Positions 1-11,617 of a stretch of DNA of 64,000 bases are shown here, in pieces. This DNA is from Trachythela sp. YZ-2020. Taxonomy: Eukaryota; Cnidaria; Anthozoa; Malacalcyonacea; Clavulariidae. The notes beneath the pieces were generated by a model. That model did not search any database and was not told the origin of the DNA. It saw only the letters and a program-made list of their open reading frames with translations. The stretch is from the NCBI GenBank assembly GCA_016169945.1, contig JADLSH010000158.1, forward strand, positions 779,001 through 843,000, given 5' to 3'. Numbering within the stretch: the first letter of the stretch is position 1; the number at the start of each line of letters is the position of its first letter. Position numbers and translations under genes: made by a program.

Positions 1-69
1 CGAACCATTCATATAACTGGCCTGACACACCGTATAACGCAAGTTTGTGGAGAAGAATTTGGTGATCGA

Positions 70-323
70 CATAGGCCGTAGGATGAGCATCCAAAAGATG
101 CAATTCCGTTGCACCCCTCGTGGAACTACGTAATTTTCACATGAATCAATAGATAAAAACTTACTTTATCAGAATCCGTTGCTCCCCAAGCGAAACAGGT
201 GCACAATTGGGAAAAAAATCCCTCCAAAGTTTGCTATTTTCGCGCTTCGAAATATTCGAACCGCCATTGTTTTGGTAGCAAATACGCATGCGCTTGTCAG
301 CCAAACTCGCACTGCGCACGCGC
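70..323 (-). repeat. Interspersed repeat A, copy 1 (inverted)
   Basis: This block is the reverse complement of two blocks at 3705-3955 and 3983-4206. On the minus strand it carries a short reading frame beginning MAVRIFRSAKIANF and then GTAAGT-like sequence. The three copies differ by small indels. It may be a repeated promoter and first exon or simply a dispersed repeat; no function can be assigned. The flanking bases 323-597 show nothing further that I recognise. Confidence 0.7.
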
Positions 324-597
324 AGACAGAAAAATGGATTTTCCCTGTGGGTTTTCCCCGATTTCCCCCGTAAAAACAACAAAATAAAATCACGGAATAG
401 AGATCAAACCTTGTAATATTGACGAATAAAACACACACATTAAATATTGTTTAAAACACATTGTACATTTTGCTTGCCCATATGCTAAATCACTTCAATT
501 CATTGGCTGTTGTTTGACAAATATCTTTTCGCAACAATGTTTCCCAGTTGGTCCCGGGCTTTAAGGGATATTTATATAAACTCCTAGGAAAACCTCT

Positions 598-1573
598 AAT
601 TGAAAGAAACATGTCCCAGGCACCAACTCGAAATTCATCATAAAAAAAGATCAATGGACCATTCCCCTATTAAACTAAGTTTTGAATTAGGAAATTGTAT
701 CAGTACAGCTGGAAAGAGCATCCTAAGTTTAGTAAAATTGCAAAGTTTGGTTGTGAAATGTTGTAAAATGTGGAAAATATAGCCCTGCGAAGTTGGTAAA
801 TTTTCTATATTAGAGACCTTAAGATTGAAGTTTACGGCAAACCGCAAACCGCTGTGAAAGTTGAGGTTTTTGCTGTTGTAATTCACCAGCTTTTACACAA
901 ATTTTGAAAGATATCAAACATTCGTATAGCTTACGAAATTGTGCACTAATCAATTAAACAAGATTAATCACCATTGGCGTTCTCGCCAAACTAGGAAACT
1001 ACATCTTGACGTTTGAAGTTTACATTTGGCGTATAAATTTCATGCTTGAACGCCTAAAGGCACTCGTAGGCGTACAACGGTAAACCTCGAACCTCAAGAT
1101 GTGGTTTCCTGGTTTGGCGAGAACGCCAATGGTGACTAAACTTTGTTAATTGATTAGTGCACAATTTCGTAAGTTATACGAATGTTTGATATATTTCAAA
1201 ATTTGTGTAAAAGTTGGTGAATTACAACAGCAAAAACCTCAACTTTCACAGCGGTTTTGTGGTTTGCCATGGCAAACGTCAATCTTAAGGTCTCTATTTT
1301 GTATTACGCATAAAACGGTTACCACTTTTAAGTGGTAACCGTTTTCACACGTAATACAAAATATAGAAAATTTACCAACTTCACAGCGCTATATTTTCCA
1401 CATTTTACGACATTTCTTAAACTTTGCAATTTTGCTAAACTTAGGATGCTCTTTCCAGCTGTACTGATACAATTTCCTAATTCAAAAGTTAGTCTAATAG
1501 GGGAATGGTCCATTGGGAGGAAATATAAAATCCATAATTTCATCATAACTATCTATAATTGAAAGAAATATTT
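598..1573. repeat. Long imperfect inverted repeat (foldback element)
   Basis: The left arm (about 652-1022) pairs with the right arm (about 1079-1515) over several hundred bases with scattered mismatches, leaving a loop of about 55 bases. Both outer sides carry TAATTGAAAGAAA in direct orientation, possibly a target duplication or chance. The right arm contains an extra 65-bp palindrome at 1297-1361. The short open frames inside are mirror images of each other and are not genes. Confidence 0.85.
1297..1361. mobile_element. 65-bp near-perfect palindrome inserted between TA dinucleotides
   Basis: The sequence runs TTTTGTATTACG ... CGTAATACAAAA with the inner stem GGTTACCACTT/AAGTGGTAACC. It lies in the right arm of the foldback element; the matching place in the left arm (about 809-815) lacks it. 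It is flanked by TA on both sides (1295-1296 and 1362-1363), as expected of a very short MITE with TA target duplication. Confidence 0.75.
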
Positions 1574-1784
1574 TCATCCTTGAGCCCAGATTTTCATCAG
1601 TGCAATAAAATCCCACTTATTGGATCCTGGCCAAGGGCCTACGCTCAAAACAGATTGCATGTATTCTACAATAAGCTGTCCTGGCTTTTGTCTGGTAAAG
1701 TTCTACTTCTCGTATTTTAACTATTACATATATTATATTGTGACATAAGTTGGTATTTAGCCACTATCTAGAATAGCAAGGAAT

Positions 1785-3510
1785 GAATTAGAATTTCCCT
1801 CAGTTTCTGTGTTGGAATTCAGATCATCATGGTACAGCTCTCTTCATGACTTATTTGACATATGTTCCTCAACCAATTCAGAAGAATCCAAATTTTCCAC
1901 ATAATTATACAATCTCACTAACATTTCTCATTTTCGGTACACAGAACACAAGTTGGGGATAACTTTTCATCAGTCGTTGCTTGAGTTTAAAAGCTCTATA
2001 TTTAGATGCATCCACATTCTCAGTGTCCTTAGCAATGATAACAAATTTCTCCAGCAAATCTTTCATATACTTTATTTGCTTATTTCCAATGACCTCCGTC
2101 TCGATTACTTTCTTATGCATCAGTCAAATCCAAGCGTGCCCATCCCCCCCCCGGGAATTTGACAAATTTTGTAAAAATGGTGCTAATGCCCCGGTGGGGT
2201 CACAAACAAGTGAAAATGCCCCATGGTGGGGCCACAAGTCAGTGGCAAATTCCCACCCGGGAACCTTATTCCACTTTTGAAAGCAGATATTATTACAAAA
2301 TATAAGCACGTTAATGTTGGTACAAGGCAAAACAACTACATAGCAAATATTAATAATTTTTTACACATGTACTGTATGTTAAAGCTGTATCAAATTGGGG
2401 TTGTGTCATATGAACAAACCATGCTTCGTTAGGAGCAAAATAATGTGGAACATTGCAGCCAAATTAAGTCTAAGCTTTGAGCAACGAGAACTACGACGTT
2501 TCGAGCGGCAAAGGGCCTACGCTTTCAGACGAAGGGCCCCCGGTTCGAAACTTACCTACACTGGCACCACAAAGCCAGAAGTCTTTCTATTTGGCCAAAT
2601 GGTTTTATTAGGTTCAAAATAGAAAATTTTCTAATGCCCTACCCCAGGCTAACATTAGCTTTCAAATCCCCCACCCCAGGGAGGAGCCAAAGTGTCAAAT
2701 GCGGGGGGGGGATGGGCACACTTGGATTTGACTGATGCATTACAGAAGACATCATAAGACTTCTCGTACACTGATGTAGATCTTTCAGTCTCCGATTGCT
2801 TCTTCGTCTCTCTGGTGAGAAATTTTGTATAATTGCAGTAGCAAACTTTGTGATAGCACAGTCTTTCCCCTGGATTTGCACAAGTATCCGTTCATCATTC
2901 TTTCTCTCGGCAGCTGTACGTAGAAGACCAGCATCAATTGTTTCTGTCAACATGAGTGGGGTTCTTCTTCTCTTCTTAGTTACCTGGTGTAAAACAAAAT
3001 TATTAAACTAAATATCTGCTAATAACAAGGTTGGATGTTTGTAGCATTAGAAACTACTTTACCCTAAATAAACTTAATTGATCACATTTCAAGATATTTT
3101 AAAACCAAACCCGAGAATGTTGTGCACATTGCGCTAGTATATACCTGTCAAAATGACCATACCTTGTCTGGTGAGAACCAAGAGGCGTCTCTTCCACAAA
3201 TAATACATATCTCTGGGAGTACATGCTCGTTTCTTTTAGGCAGGGTCTTATTAGGTTCTACGACTGATTGACGTGTAATTGTTCGCCTTGGTTCTATTGG
3301 CTATTTGGCTCCACTTCCACATGTGGTTCTTCGGTAGAAGTTAAAGTTTTAGAGCTAGTTCCTTCTCCTTTTTCTTCTTTTCTCTGTTGTCTACGGATCT
3401 TCTCTTCATCACAAAATCTCTTCGAGCATTTCATGATTGTACCATTCTATGAATTGACAGATCCGTCATCGATGTTCTCGTACGATTTCTTAGCTATTTC
3501 AGCTTGTTGA
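1785..3510 (-). pseudogene. Decayed transposon-associated gene (minus strand)
   Basis: Reading on the minus strand, an upstream exon (3163 to about 3510) contains a Lys/Glu-rich stretch and then a Cys pair in PEICIICGRDASWF. A donor (GTATGG) ends it at 3163. A 179-bp intron follows and the next exon starts at 2983 after CAG. That exon encodes a piece including RILVQIQGKDCAITKFAT, and the frame resumes beyond an inserted MITE with YMKDLLEKFVIIAKDTENVD and YPQLVFCVPKMRNVSEIV. I recognise this as a protein type repeated in cnidarian genomes beside transposons, but I do not know its activity. In-frame stops in the upstream exon and the MITE insertion mean it is broken. The exact 5' and 3' ends are uncertain. 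Confidence 0.55.
2121..2734. mobile_element. MITE with G/C-run terminal inverted repeats, flanked by ATGCAT
   Basis: The ends are inverted copies of CAGTCAAATCCAAG(C/T)GTGCCCATC followed by a run of C. ATGCAT occurs at both outer edges (2115-2120 and 2735-2740). The interior has variants of 'AATGCCCC..GTGGGG'. It interrupts the coding-like sequence of the decayed minus-strand gene. No coding capacity. Confidence 0.7.
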
Positions 3511-3704
3511 CACTTAAGTTTGGCCTATTTAGACCTACACTCAAGAAATCTCTTAAGCCTTTGGCGTGTAACTTTGCAAAGTTGCTCCGTAACGCCATAA
3601 AAATGCATAAAACATGAGGATATTCGAGTTTTATAAATATCTTCAGCCATGATTGTTTTGCATAACTAAGCGTGTTTCCACTTCGAAGCATGTGCGTGTT
3701 TGTG

Positions 3705-4206
3705 CGCGTGCGCAGTGCGAGTTTTGCTGACTGCGCATGCGTATTTGCTACAAAACAATGGCGGTTCGAATATTTCGAAGCGCGAAAATAGCAAACTTTG
3801 GAGGATTTTCCCAATTGTGCACCTGTTTTGCTTGGGGAGCAACGGATTCTGATAAAGTAAGTTTTATCTATTGATTCATGTGAAAATTATGCAGTTCCAC
3901 GAGGGTGCAACGGAATCCGTTCTAAGCATCTTTTGGATGCTCATCCTACGGCCTAACAGTGTCAAATCAAGTTTGGCTGAAATGCGCATGCGTATTTGCT
4001 ACCAAAACAATGGCGGTTCGAATATTTCGAAGCGTGAAAATAGCAAACTTTGGAGGAATTTTTTTCCCAATTGTGCACCTGTTTCGCTTGGGGAGCAACG
4101 GATTCTGATAAAGTAAGTTTTTATCTATTGATTCATGTGAAAATTACGTAGTTCCACGAGGAGTGCAACGGAATTGCATCTTTAGGATGCTCATCCTACG
4201 GCCTAA
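3705..4206 (+). repeat. Repeat A, copies 2 and 3 in tandem
   Basis: Two direct copies (3705-3955 and 3983-4206) of the sequence found inverted at 70-323. Each holds ATGGCGGTTCGAATATTTCG and ends with GGATGCTCATCCTACGGCC. The second copy is shorter on its left side. No gene is supported. Confidence 0.75.
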
Positions 4207-4610
4207 GGTCTAGGGCTTTAAGTTTGTCCACAGTGAAAGAATACTTTCAACTGTAATATATATACATATACCGTATATAACTTATGTTACATAATATATT
4301 TCTTTGTTTATACATATAATTATCTTAAAGTGCTTATGAACGCAAAATGGGTTTTTATTGATTTGGATAGAACATAAAAAGTTAGTTAATAAGTTCTAGA
4401 TTAGTTTTTGGCTTAGACTTTTAGTTTCGGAGATATAAAGGCTCAAAGTCGCTATTTTGGAAAAAAAGTAGCGTCTTCCGGGGGACTGGGTCCCAGGAAC
4501 GTGTGTATTTAATTTTACTATAAAAACAATTACATTTGGATAAATCATCTTGAAAAGTCGGCTATTTCTTGAGGAAAAAAACACATTTTTGAACTCAAAC
4601 ACATTTTTGA
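4205..4610. repeat. Segmental repeat: partner of 9377-9500 and (inverted) of 7625-7835
   Basis: Bases 4205-4325 match 9377-9500 in direct orientation (GGGCTTTAAGTTTGTC ... TATAATTATCTTA). Bases 4325-4505 match 7640-7835 in inverted orientation (AGTGCTTATGAACGCAAAATGG ... TGGGTTCCTGGGA when read in the second copy). No ORF of note. From 4610 to 5800 I see no gene, only AT-rich sequence with a short (TA)n at 5150-5168. Confidence 0.7.
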
Positions 4611-5807
4611 CTGTGTAAAGTAACCCTTCTAGTGGTTTGCATCGTCAATCGTGGAATATAGACGAAGGAATGGATTTAAATGCGATTTCAAAGTCGATCG
4701 TGGAGACGACCATGACACTTGATGACAGTAACTTATGTCTATAAATTCTGGGACATAGATGCCTCTTGCTTATAAAATTCTTTCGAAAGAAGAAATAAAT
4801 GAACGAATGCAAGGGTTAAAAGTTTGTTGGAATGGAACTTAAACCTTTTTATTCTTCATGCCTTCATGGACATGGGAATCGGTTGCATTTCATTTCTACA
4901 CCTGCTTTAAAGTTGGTTCTCACTTTAGCAAGGAAGCTTGTTTCCCTACAAATTTTACATTCAAATTTGCCCAAAATTTGAACATTTTCAAGAATAGTAA
5001 CTGGTTAACTGCAACTGGCCAACCCACAATCTAATGAAATTGGCCCCCATGTATATTCTCACAGAACCTTTCATAGAAAGATTGGTTGGCAGATTGTCAT
5101 CTTTGTCCATGTAACTGAAAGATGATCAATACACGGATATCATAAACTGGATATATATATATATATATAGTATGGTATTTAGTGTTTGTTTCACATAACA
5201 TACGTACCTCAAATAACATGGATATAATTTCCTTCCCCTCGCCAGCTATCTTAAATGAATAAGACTCCAGCCCTTGGGACACTGGATGGCGGCTTAAAAG
5301 GAGGAAGGAATATTTGATGACATTTATTCATCTACATGAGTTTGAATATGATAACATTTTTACTCAAACATCATTGTTCAAAATGTTCTAGAACAATTTA
5401 CCCACGCAAGATGTAATTTGAGATATGACCTGCTCAATTTTTACATGATTTATTCTGAGATAGTCTGCGATAAAATCATGTGAACCGAACAAAATCATAT
5501 CATCAGTAGTCCCAGGCTATTCATTTAAAGATTTATTTGGCGGGAAGGAGGGGGAAGGGTTATATCCATGTTATTTGAATTACGTATGTTTATGTAAAAC
5601 AACAACTAAATCATATACTATAATTATATTTGCTTTTGCTAAGTTGTGTGCACTCTTCTTTTAGTACAAATGAAAAGAAAACGGGGAAAACAGTATCATT
5701 CCATTAGATCGTCCTCATTCCACCTAACCAAAGGATTATTGCGTGGGGGCTTTTCTATAGATCCTAGTAAAGTGAAACAAACACTTACAAAAATATCAAT
5801 ATATATA

Positions 5808-5857
5808 TTTCTGCACTGACGAGCCGTTGAACGGCGAAACATGCATGTCTGCAGATT
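5808..5857 (+). ncRNA. Type I hammerhead ribozyme, copy 1
   Basis: All parts of a minimal hammerhead are present. Helix I pairs TCTGCA (5810-5815) with TGCAGA (5850-5855). The core CTGACGA is at 5816-5822, fitting the consensus CUGANGA. Stem II GCCGT/ACGGC (5823-5835) closes on a triloop. GAAA is at 5836-5839. A very short helix III ACA-TGCA-TGT leads to the cleavage site after GTC (5849|5850). Short stem III hammerheads of this kind are known in Penelope-like elements and animal retrozymes. Self-cleavage is predicted, not shown. Confidence 0.85.
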
Positions 5858-5861
5858 TGAC

Positions 5862-5912
5862 TATACACTGACGAGCCGTTGAACGGCGAAACATGCATGT
5901 CTGCAGATTTGA
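5862..5912 (+). ncRNA. Type I hammerhead ribozyme, tandem copy 2
   Basis: Exact repeat of the core 52 bp downstream: CTGACGA 5868-5874, stem II 5875-5887, GAAA 5888-5891, cleavage predicted after 5901. Its own 5' helix I strand (TATACA) pairs poorly with TGCAGA, so alone it looks weaker than copy 1; pairing across the dimer is possible, as described for very short stem III hammerheads. Confidence 0.75.
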
Positions 5913-6427
5913 CTATACACTGTATATATATATGGAGTTATTGTGACGACACTAAACATTAATTGCCACATAAATAGGCTTAGAATAATATTCATCTTTT
6001 GAGAATGTTTTAGTGGGGGAAACATATCTAAGCCATAAGGCCAGTATGTGATCTGTAAAACTTCATACTTTCTATTACAGTAGCTTTGCCTGTGTGGGCA
6101 GAGCAAGCATGCTTCAACTTTCACATTAAATGTCTGGTGTGAGAGTGATGTTTACTTTTAGTGTGTACACATCCAACTTTCTTGGCATGCCCACATAGCT
6201 GATTTAAGTAACTCGGAAAGGTGCTTCTCTGTGCAGGTAAACTGACTTCCTCCCATGGAGGAAAATGGATGTTGACCCCTCCCTACCAGATGTCCTTGCA
6301 CATTTTAGAAGTGAATCCCTCCTTCCAGATCCATGGGTAAAGTTCTTCCATAGTGGGAGTCTGGCTCTTTTCTAGGTAACCCATTACCCAAAAAGCAGCT
6401 AAAGTTTAGCCGATCCAATCAGCGCAG

Positions 6428-6487
6428 TTAACCCATTAATTGGCAGTACTCTACCACTGATGAGTAAAATTTGCCAATTAATGGGTT
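6428..6487. repeat. Hairpin of TTAACCCATTAATTGGCA arms
   Basis: TTAACCCATTAATTGGCA at 6428-6445 is the reverse complement of 6470-6487, with a 24-base loop. A related arrangement (ACCCATTA ... TAATGGGTTA) lies at about 35683-35770. Likely a tiny foldback MITE. The rest of 5,930-7,620 shows no gene that I can support. Confidence 0.6.
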
Positions 6488-8759
6488 AAATAATCAATCG
6501 ATCAAGGTGCTGAGCTATTAAAGTGAACTTGCCCCCAAGAGACAATAGAGTCACACTGCAACATATATTGATAAAGATGTTTAATAAATATTTAATTAAA
6601 ATGTCAATTCATCTTTCACTGATGGTTCCAGTTTGACCAGTTTACTTCACTGATAATCTAGATGAAATCACAAACAAATAGTTTAATGGGCTATACAATG
6701 TTGAAATGTTTCTCTCTATTTAGGGAATTTTCTGCTAGCCTCCCTAAGGTTCTTCAACATAGGTGGCTTAGGGACCAAGGCCTAACTGCAGAAATGCTGA
6801 TACTCAGGTTAAGGTGGTTCCACTAATTGGGACAGTGCAGCACTTGGTGATCAACTTTGTGCCAAATACATGTATCAATTAAACATATATCACCAGTATC
6901 TCACTGTCATATAAAACATGTGACATTGACCACATGTGTAGGATAATACAAGACACTGAAAGTCCACATATAAAGTAGGTTGAAGTCTAAAAGTAGAATG
7001 GCCTATTAATTTATATTAGTTAAATACCATAAAGGCATTAAAGTTGTGATAATTTCCACATTGAAACATATATGATATATTATTCTATAACAGCAGTATG
7101 TAATCTCTCAGAGGTAGAAGCACTTCGATCGATTTGTGCGTCAACAAACACCGTTGTACACCGGACATGTCCGGCGCAGAACCTTTCATCCATACTGGCT
7201 TCAATGACATCGTATACTAAGCAAATAATATGACCAATTTAGGTGACATGATTCAACGTTAAATATCCAAAGTTCATACGCGCGAATAGACATCATTGCA
7301 TTTGTTAAAATCACAGCTTACCTGTATTTTGATTCCTGTCCTATGTTGGGACAACTGGGTACTATTGTCTGTGTTTATAGGTCGATAACTATGGCCTGTA
7401 TTTGCCACCAAATGTCTCAGATCGATGAGTTTCGGTGCCCTCTTTTCTATCGGTTTAAAGCCGCAATAGGTGATTTATCATCCAAAAAAGGTGTCAGATA
7501 GCTAGATATATTACTGTTGGTACTTTCTGTGTAAGATCACGCACAAACGAAACATCGTTTAGACAAAATATGCAAAAAAACACAAGATATCGATATCTTC
7601 GCCATATATTTCTTAGTTGTTTATCAAAGTTGGGTTCCTGGGATCCAGGCCCCTTGGTGATATTTTGGTCGCGCTACTTTTTTTCAGAAAATGGCAAAAT
7701 TTGCCTGTTTGAGCCTTCATATCTCCGAAACTAAAAGTCTAAGCCAAAAACTAATCTAGAACTTACTAACTAACTAACTTTTCACGCCTTATCCGAATCA
7801 ATAAAAACCCATTTTGCGTTCATAAGCACTTTAATGACGTCAAAAGCGGGGTAAATATTTTGACAGGACACAGCGGGTCGCTTATAACTTCATAGTGAAA
7901 ATCGGTCAGTGAAATGGAATTGCTCATGACAATATAGTATTGAATGACTTCATCAATTTTGAACAGTTAGTTTATGACTTTGACGAGACTACCGTCTTTG
8001 AAAATATTTTACCCGCGCTTGTGATGCCATAGGCATAGATTTTACATTTACATATCAAACGAACTATAAAATATTTCGAGTGCAGGAAAGCGATCACATA
8101 CGATTTTACCGTATCACAAGTTCTTTTTGCCTAAAATGCAGACTTCACTTTCCTTGCCATTAATACCTCATGAAAGTAAACTACCCTGTTTTCATGGCAA
8201 TTACGCCCAAGCTGAAATTACATTTAAAGTACCGAACTTTCGAAATAGTTCTATTTGGGTTAGTCGCTACCACGCATTTTGTTTTTCTACAATAATTGTG
8301 TATTTCCTGATTTGAAGACATTCCGTTGTCTCGATACCATGTCCATGGCGATAAACGATCATATAATTGTTTTATTTTTGTCGAAAGCACAAAGTTTGTA
8401 TTGATTTTGCAAAGCTGTTTTACACAAAATGTGCAGTTCTAAATAAATTTGTGCAGCTCTAACTAACTAGGTTAGTTGAAGGTTGTAAGGATTTCCGTCC
8501 ACCTCAGGCTCAGAGTCAATAAACACGTTAAAAACAGGAAACTAAGCTCAAGCCTAAGTCAGGACTCAGCTGCATGCAAGCAACCCCCTTTCTCTACTCT
8601 ATTAATATAAATACACTCATATAGATATTCCTATAAACTAGAGTTCTCAAGTGAAACTGACAACTTATTCCGTGAGAACTAAGCTAGTTCAGATTCATAA
8701 TCTTAATTGAAATATATATAGTTGTAGATCTATTCTTCTCATCAAATAATGTTAATTTA

Positions 8760-8960
8760 ATCACTTTGCCGAAGGAGATTCATACTCAAGCTACTTAAAA
8801 TGGAATTCCAAACTCTTTCAAAAACAGGAGCAAACACTTAACTTCAAGTTCCCGAAAGCGTAGGATAATTATCTTTATCTTGATATACTTTTTCCGCAAT
8901 CCAAGCTAAACCAAGAAACTCTCTCATCTCTTACACAAGCTAAACTAAGACCTTCTTTCA
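8760..8960 (+). repeat. Copy of the 5' flank of the secreted-protein genes
   Basis: 'CACTTTGCCGAAGGA' followed by 'ATACTCAAGCT' and 'AAATGGAATT' also occur at about 30670-30720, just upstream of the broken paralogue. 'AAAACAGGAGCAAACACTT' and 'CGAAAGCGT' recur at about 11446-11470 upstream of the intact gene. It therefore looks like a third copy of the upstream flank, here without the gene. Confidence 0.55.
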
Positions 8961-9149
8961 GACCTTTTTTCATCTTCTTTCCACTCTTGGTGGAACGGCA
9001 ACATTCAAAACAATATCAAAACTCAAAACTTGGCAATGTATTGATCTTAACCACTTTAAACTATTAAAATTCTTACGATTTATGGTTTTTCTTTGTTCTG
9101 TTTTGTGCGTGTGTATCTTAAATGGTATTTAATTTAGAGTTTGACAACC

Positions 9150-9380
9150 ACTCGCCAACTTTCATGCCTCATCAACTCTCACTCATCAACTTTGAGCTTG
9201 TTCAAATTTTGATGAGAGTTGATGAGAATTCTTGCTCGTTTGACCGGTACGCGTGGTAATATCCAGTAAACTCTCATGCAATTCTTGTTCTCGTTTGACC
9301 GGGGCATGAGAGTTGATGAAACTCTATGCAAATTCTCGCTTGCTAACTCTCATCAACTCTCATCCTCGTTTGACCAGGTC
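9150..9380. repeat. Repeat rich in 'CTCATCAACTCTC' and 'CTCGTTTGACCGG'
   Basis: Short direct and inverted copies of ACTCTCATCAACTCTC and CTCGTTTGACC(G/A)GG(G/T) alternate. Related sequence (CTCATGCCCCGGTCAATCGAG) is present at 47,630-47,660 and 55,100-55,130. It resembles a MITE family with internal subrepeats. No coding potential. Confidence 0.6.
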
Positions 9381-10689
9381 CAGGGCTTTAAGTTTGTCAT
9401 CCACAGACACAGTGAAAGAATACTTTAAACTGTTACATATATATAACTTATGTTACAATAATATATTTCTTTGTTTATATATATATAGTTATCTTAATTA
9501 GTTTATTTAATTTCAGTGTAGATAGGATGACGTCAAAAGCGGGGTAAATATTTGACAGGACACAGGTCTCTTATAACTTCATCAGTGAAAACCGGTCAGT
9601 GCTCATGACATTATATGTAGCATTGAATGATTATATCTTTTTTAGGCAGTTAGTTTTATGACTTTGACGAGACTGCCGTCTTTGAAAATATTTTACCCGC
9701 GCTTGTGATGCCATAGATAGACTTTACATTTACATATCAAACGAACTATAAAATATTTCGAGAGTGGAAAGAGATGATTAAAATAATATTTTACGGTATT
9801 ACAAGTTCTTTCTGCCTAAAATACAGACTTCACTTTCGTTGCCATTACCTTTGAAAATGACTACCCTGTTTTCATGGGCAAATATAAAAAGCAGGATGTT
9901 GTCTTGTAGAAATTAAAACAATTACGTCCAAGCTGAAATTACTTTTAAAGTACCGAACATTCGAGATATTTCTATTTGGAGATAATCGCTATCACGCATT
10001 TTGTGGTTTTAAAACACTTTGAAGAATGTGAAAACAAATGGCTACCATCTCGTTTATTGACGCACTTGTATGATGTAAATATAGTTTTAAATAAAGGCAA
10101 ATATTTTAAAATTCATATGGACATCAGTCATCACTAATTCCACTATGTATGGCCAAATTATATGATGTCCTGTTGTGGTACACTGGTTAGTTCACGTGCC
10201 TTTACCTTTCTTTTAAATAGGTCTATAGCAATATTCAATAGTAAATAACGGTTGGGAACAATAACGGTCTCGGGTCCACAAAACACACTGTGTCCCTCGG
10301 CCTCAGTAAATAAGTGTTAAATATAGGTAAAAATAGATTCGAGGCAATTAAATTTCTGGGCACCCACTCTACACGAGGAAACCTAAACTAACTTCATATA
10401 TAATATACTGAATAGCTCTATCAGTTCTAAACTGTTTTCCCTAGAGGTCCAGTAAGGATCACCCCTTATTCATGCAGTGTTACTACTTACAGTTTATCTT
10501 TAAATGCTGGTACAAATTATATCATGCACTAGGAAAGAAACCTCTAAAAATACCATGGTTAATTTTAACCAGAATGGGATTAAATTCTAATCTGGTTCCT
10601 GGTTGCTTGTCTGAGTTATCCATTTAGTATAGTTTCAATAATTCATTATAAGAAAATTGAGGGTGAAATCAATTTTCAAGCATAAGTAA

Positions 10690-11036
10690 ATGCTACACAC
10701 GTCAAAATCTCACATCTTGTCAACAAAGATGTGTTCTCAACAGACTTGCAGCAAGCTTGTCATTTTATCATGTTCCTACAGGTTGTCACTCACAACTTGT
10801 TAACAAGTTGTACTCACAACTTGTTAACAAGTTGTTGAAAATGCAGGACGTTAACAAACAACTTGTAGCAAGTCTGTCGAGTCAACAACCTTGTAGCAAG
10901 TTGTCAACAAGCCGTTGACAACTTGTCAACAAGCTGGGAACGAGCATGAGTGCGAACACATCCTGATAACAAGTTGTTGAAACGGCATTGGTACAAGTCT
11001 GCTGTAGGTTTGTTACAACTTGTGCTTTTTACGTGT
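10690..11036. mobile_element. MITE made of ACAACTTGTTAACAAGTTGT palindromes
   Basis: The ends TACACACGTCAAAA and TTTTTACGTGTGTA are inverted repeats. The interior is built from many copies of ACAACTTG and its complement CAAGTTGT, including two AACTTGTTAACAAGTT palindromes near 10796-10835. A second, shorter member lies at 12450-12615. No ORF. The interval 10,015-10,690 contains no recognisable feature. Confidence 0.7.
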
Positions 11037-11562
11037 GTACTCGTTTTCTGAACTATCAATCCTTGACGTGTGCTCATTCTTTAATTTTCTACAATGCCTG
11101 ACTTCTAAAGAAAAAAGAACCGCCGGCATGCTTTTCCCCCACCTTGAAATCTGAGCATTTTACGAATTCCAAAAATACCATTCACTATTTTTTTCTCATA
11201 AAGAAAATTGAAAAAGGCTACATGCCTAGGAATTGATAGGTTCCGAAAAGGTAGCATTTAATGATGCTTCGTAACATGCTCCACATGTTTGAATTGTTAT
11301 TTATAAGGCCCTACATTGTTGGATGCAACGTTGTTTGGTCTGTTTGAACATTATGATTAGTAATTTGGCTGATATTGGAAGATGTTGAATGAGGTTTGAC
11401 TTGAAAGTCAAGCTGTGTGAAATTGATTTTTATAAACTCTGTGAAAACAGGAACAAACACTCGAAAGCGTGGGGTAATGATCTGGCTTATCTGGATATTG
11501 TCTCAGGCTAAATTAAGAAACGTTTTATCTATTTTTGACCACGTCGCACATCGGCGGTACGC

Positions 11563-11568
11563 ATAAAA
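11563..11568 (+). promoter_or_regulatory. Candidate TATA box of the secreted-protein gene
   Basis: ATAAAA in the context CGCATAAAAGCGCG, about 50 bases upstream of the start codon at 11618. In the broken paralogue the aligned place reads CGCATAACCAGAG, so the motif is interrupted there. Suggestive only. Confidence 0.4.
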
Positions 11569-11617
11569 GCGCGCGAAACAGGCAAGCAAACCAGAGAGAA
11601 TCGAAGCAGCCATCAAG

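Larger units (their letters stand above)
7625..10015. repeat. Segmental duplication cluster (7.6-8.3 kb and 9.4-10.0 kb)
   Basis: Bases 7832-8290 match 9526-10010 in direct orientation, starting at ATGACGTCAAAAGCGGGGTA and running through TTTGACGAGACT(A/G)CCGTCTTTG and CGCGCTTGTGATGCCATAG. 7640-7835 is the inverted partner of 4325-4505, and 9377-9500 the direct partner of 4205-4325. So the same blocks were copied in different orders and orientations. Small ORFs inside (for example 8127-8315) differ between copies by frameshifts and are not supported as genes. Confidence 0.75.

Noticed and set aside
598..1573. Mirror-image small proteins at 638-886 and 1328-1562 as paralogues
   Set aside because: They are the two arms of one inverted repeat, with no coding-type substitution pattern visible.
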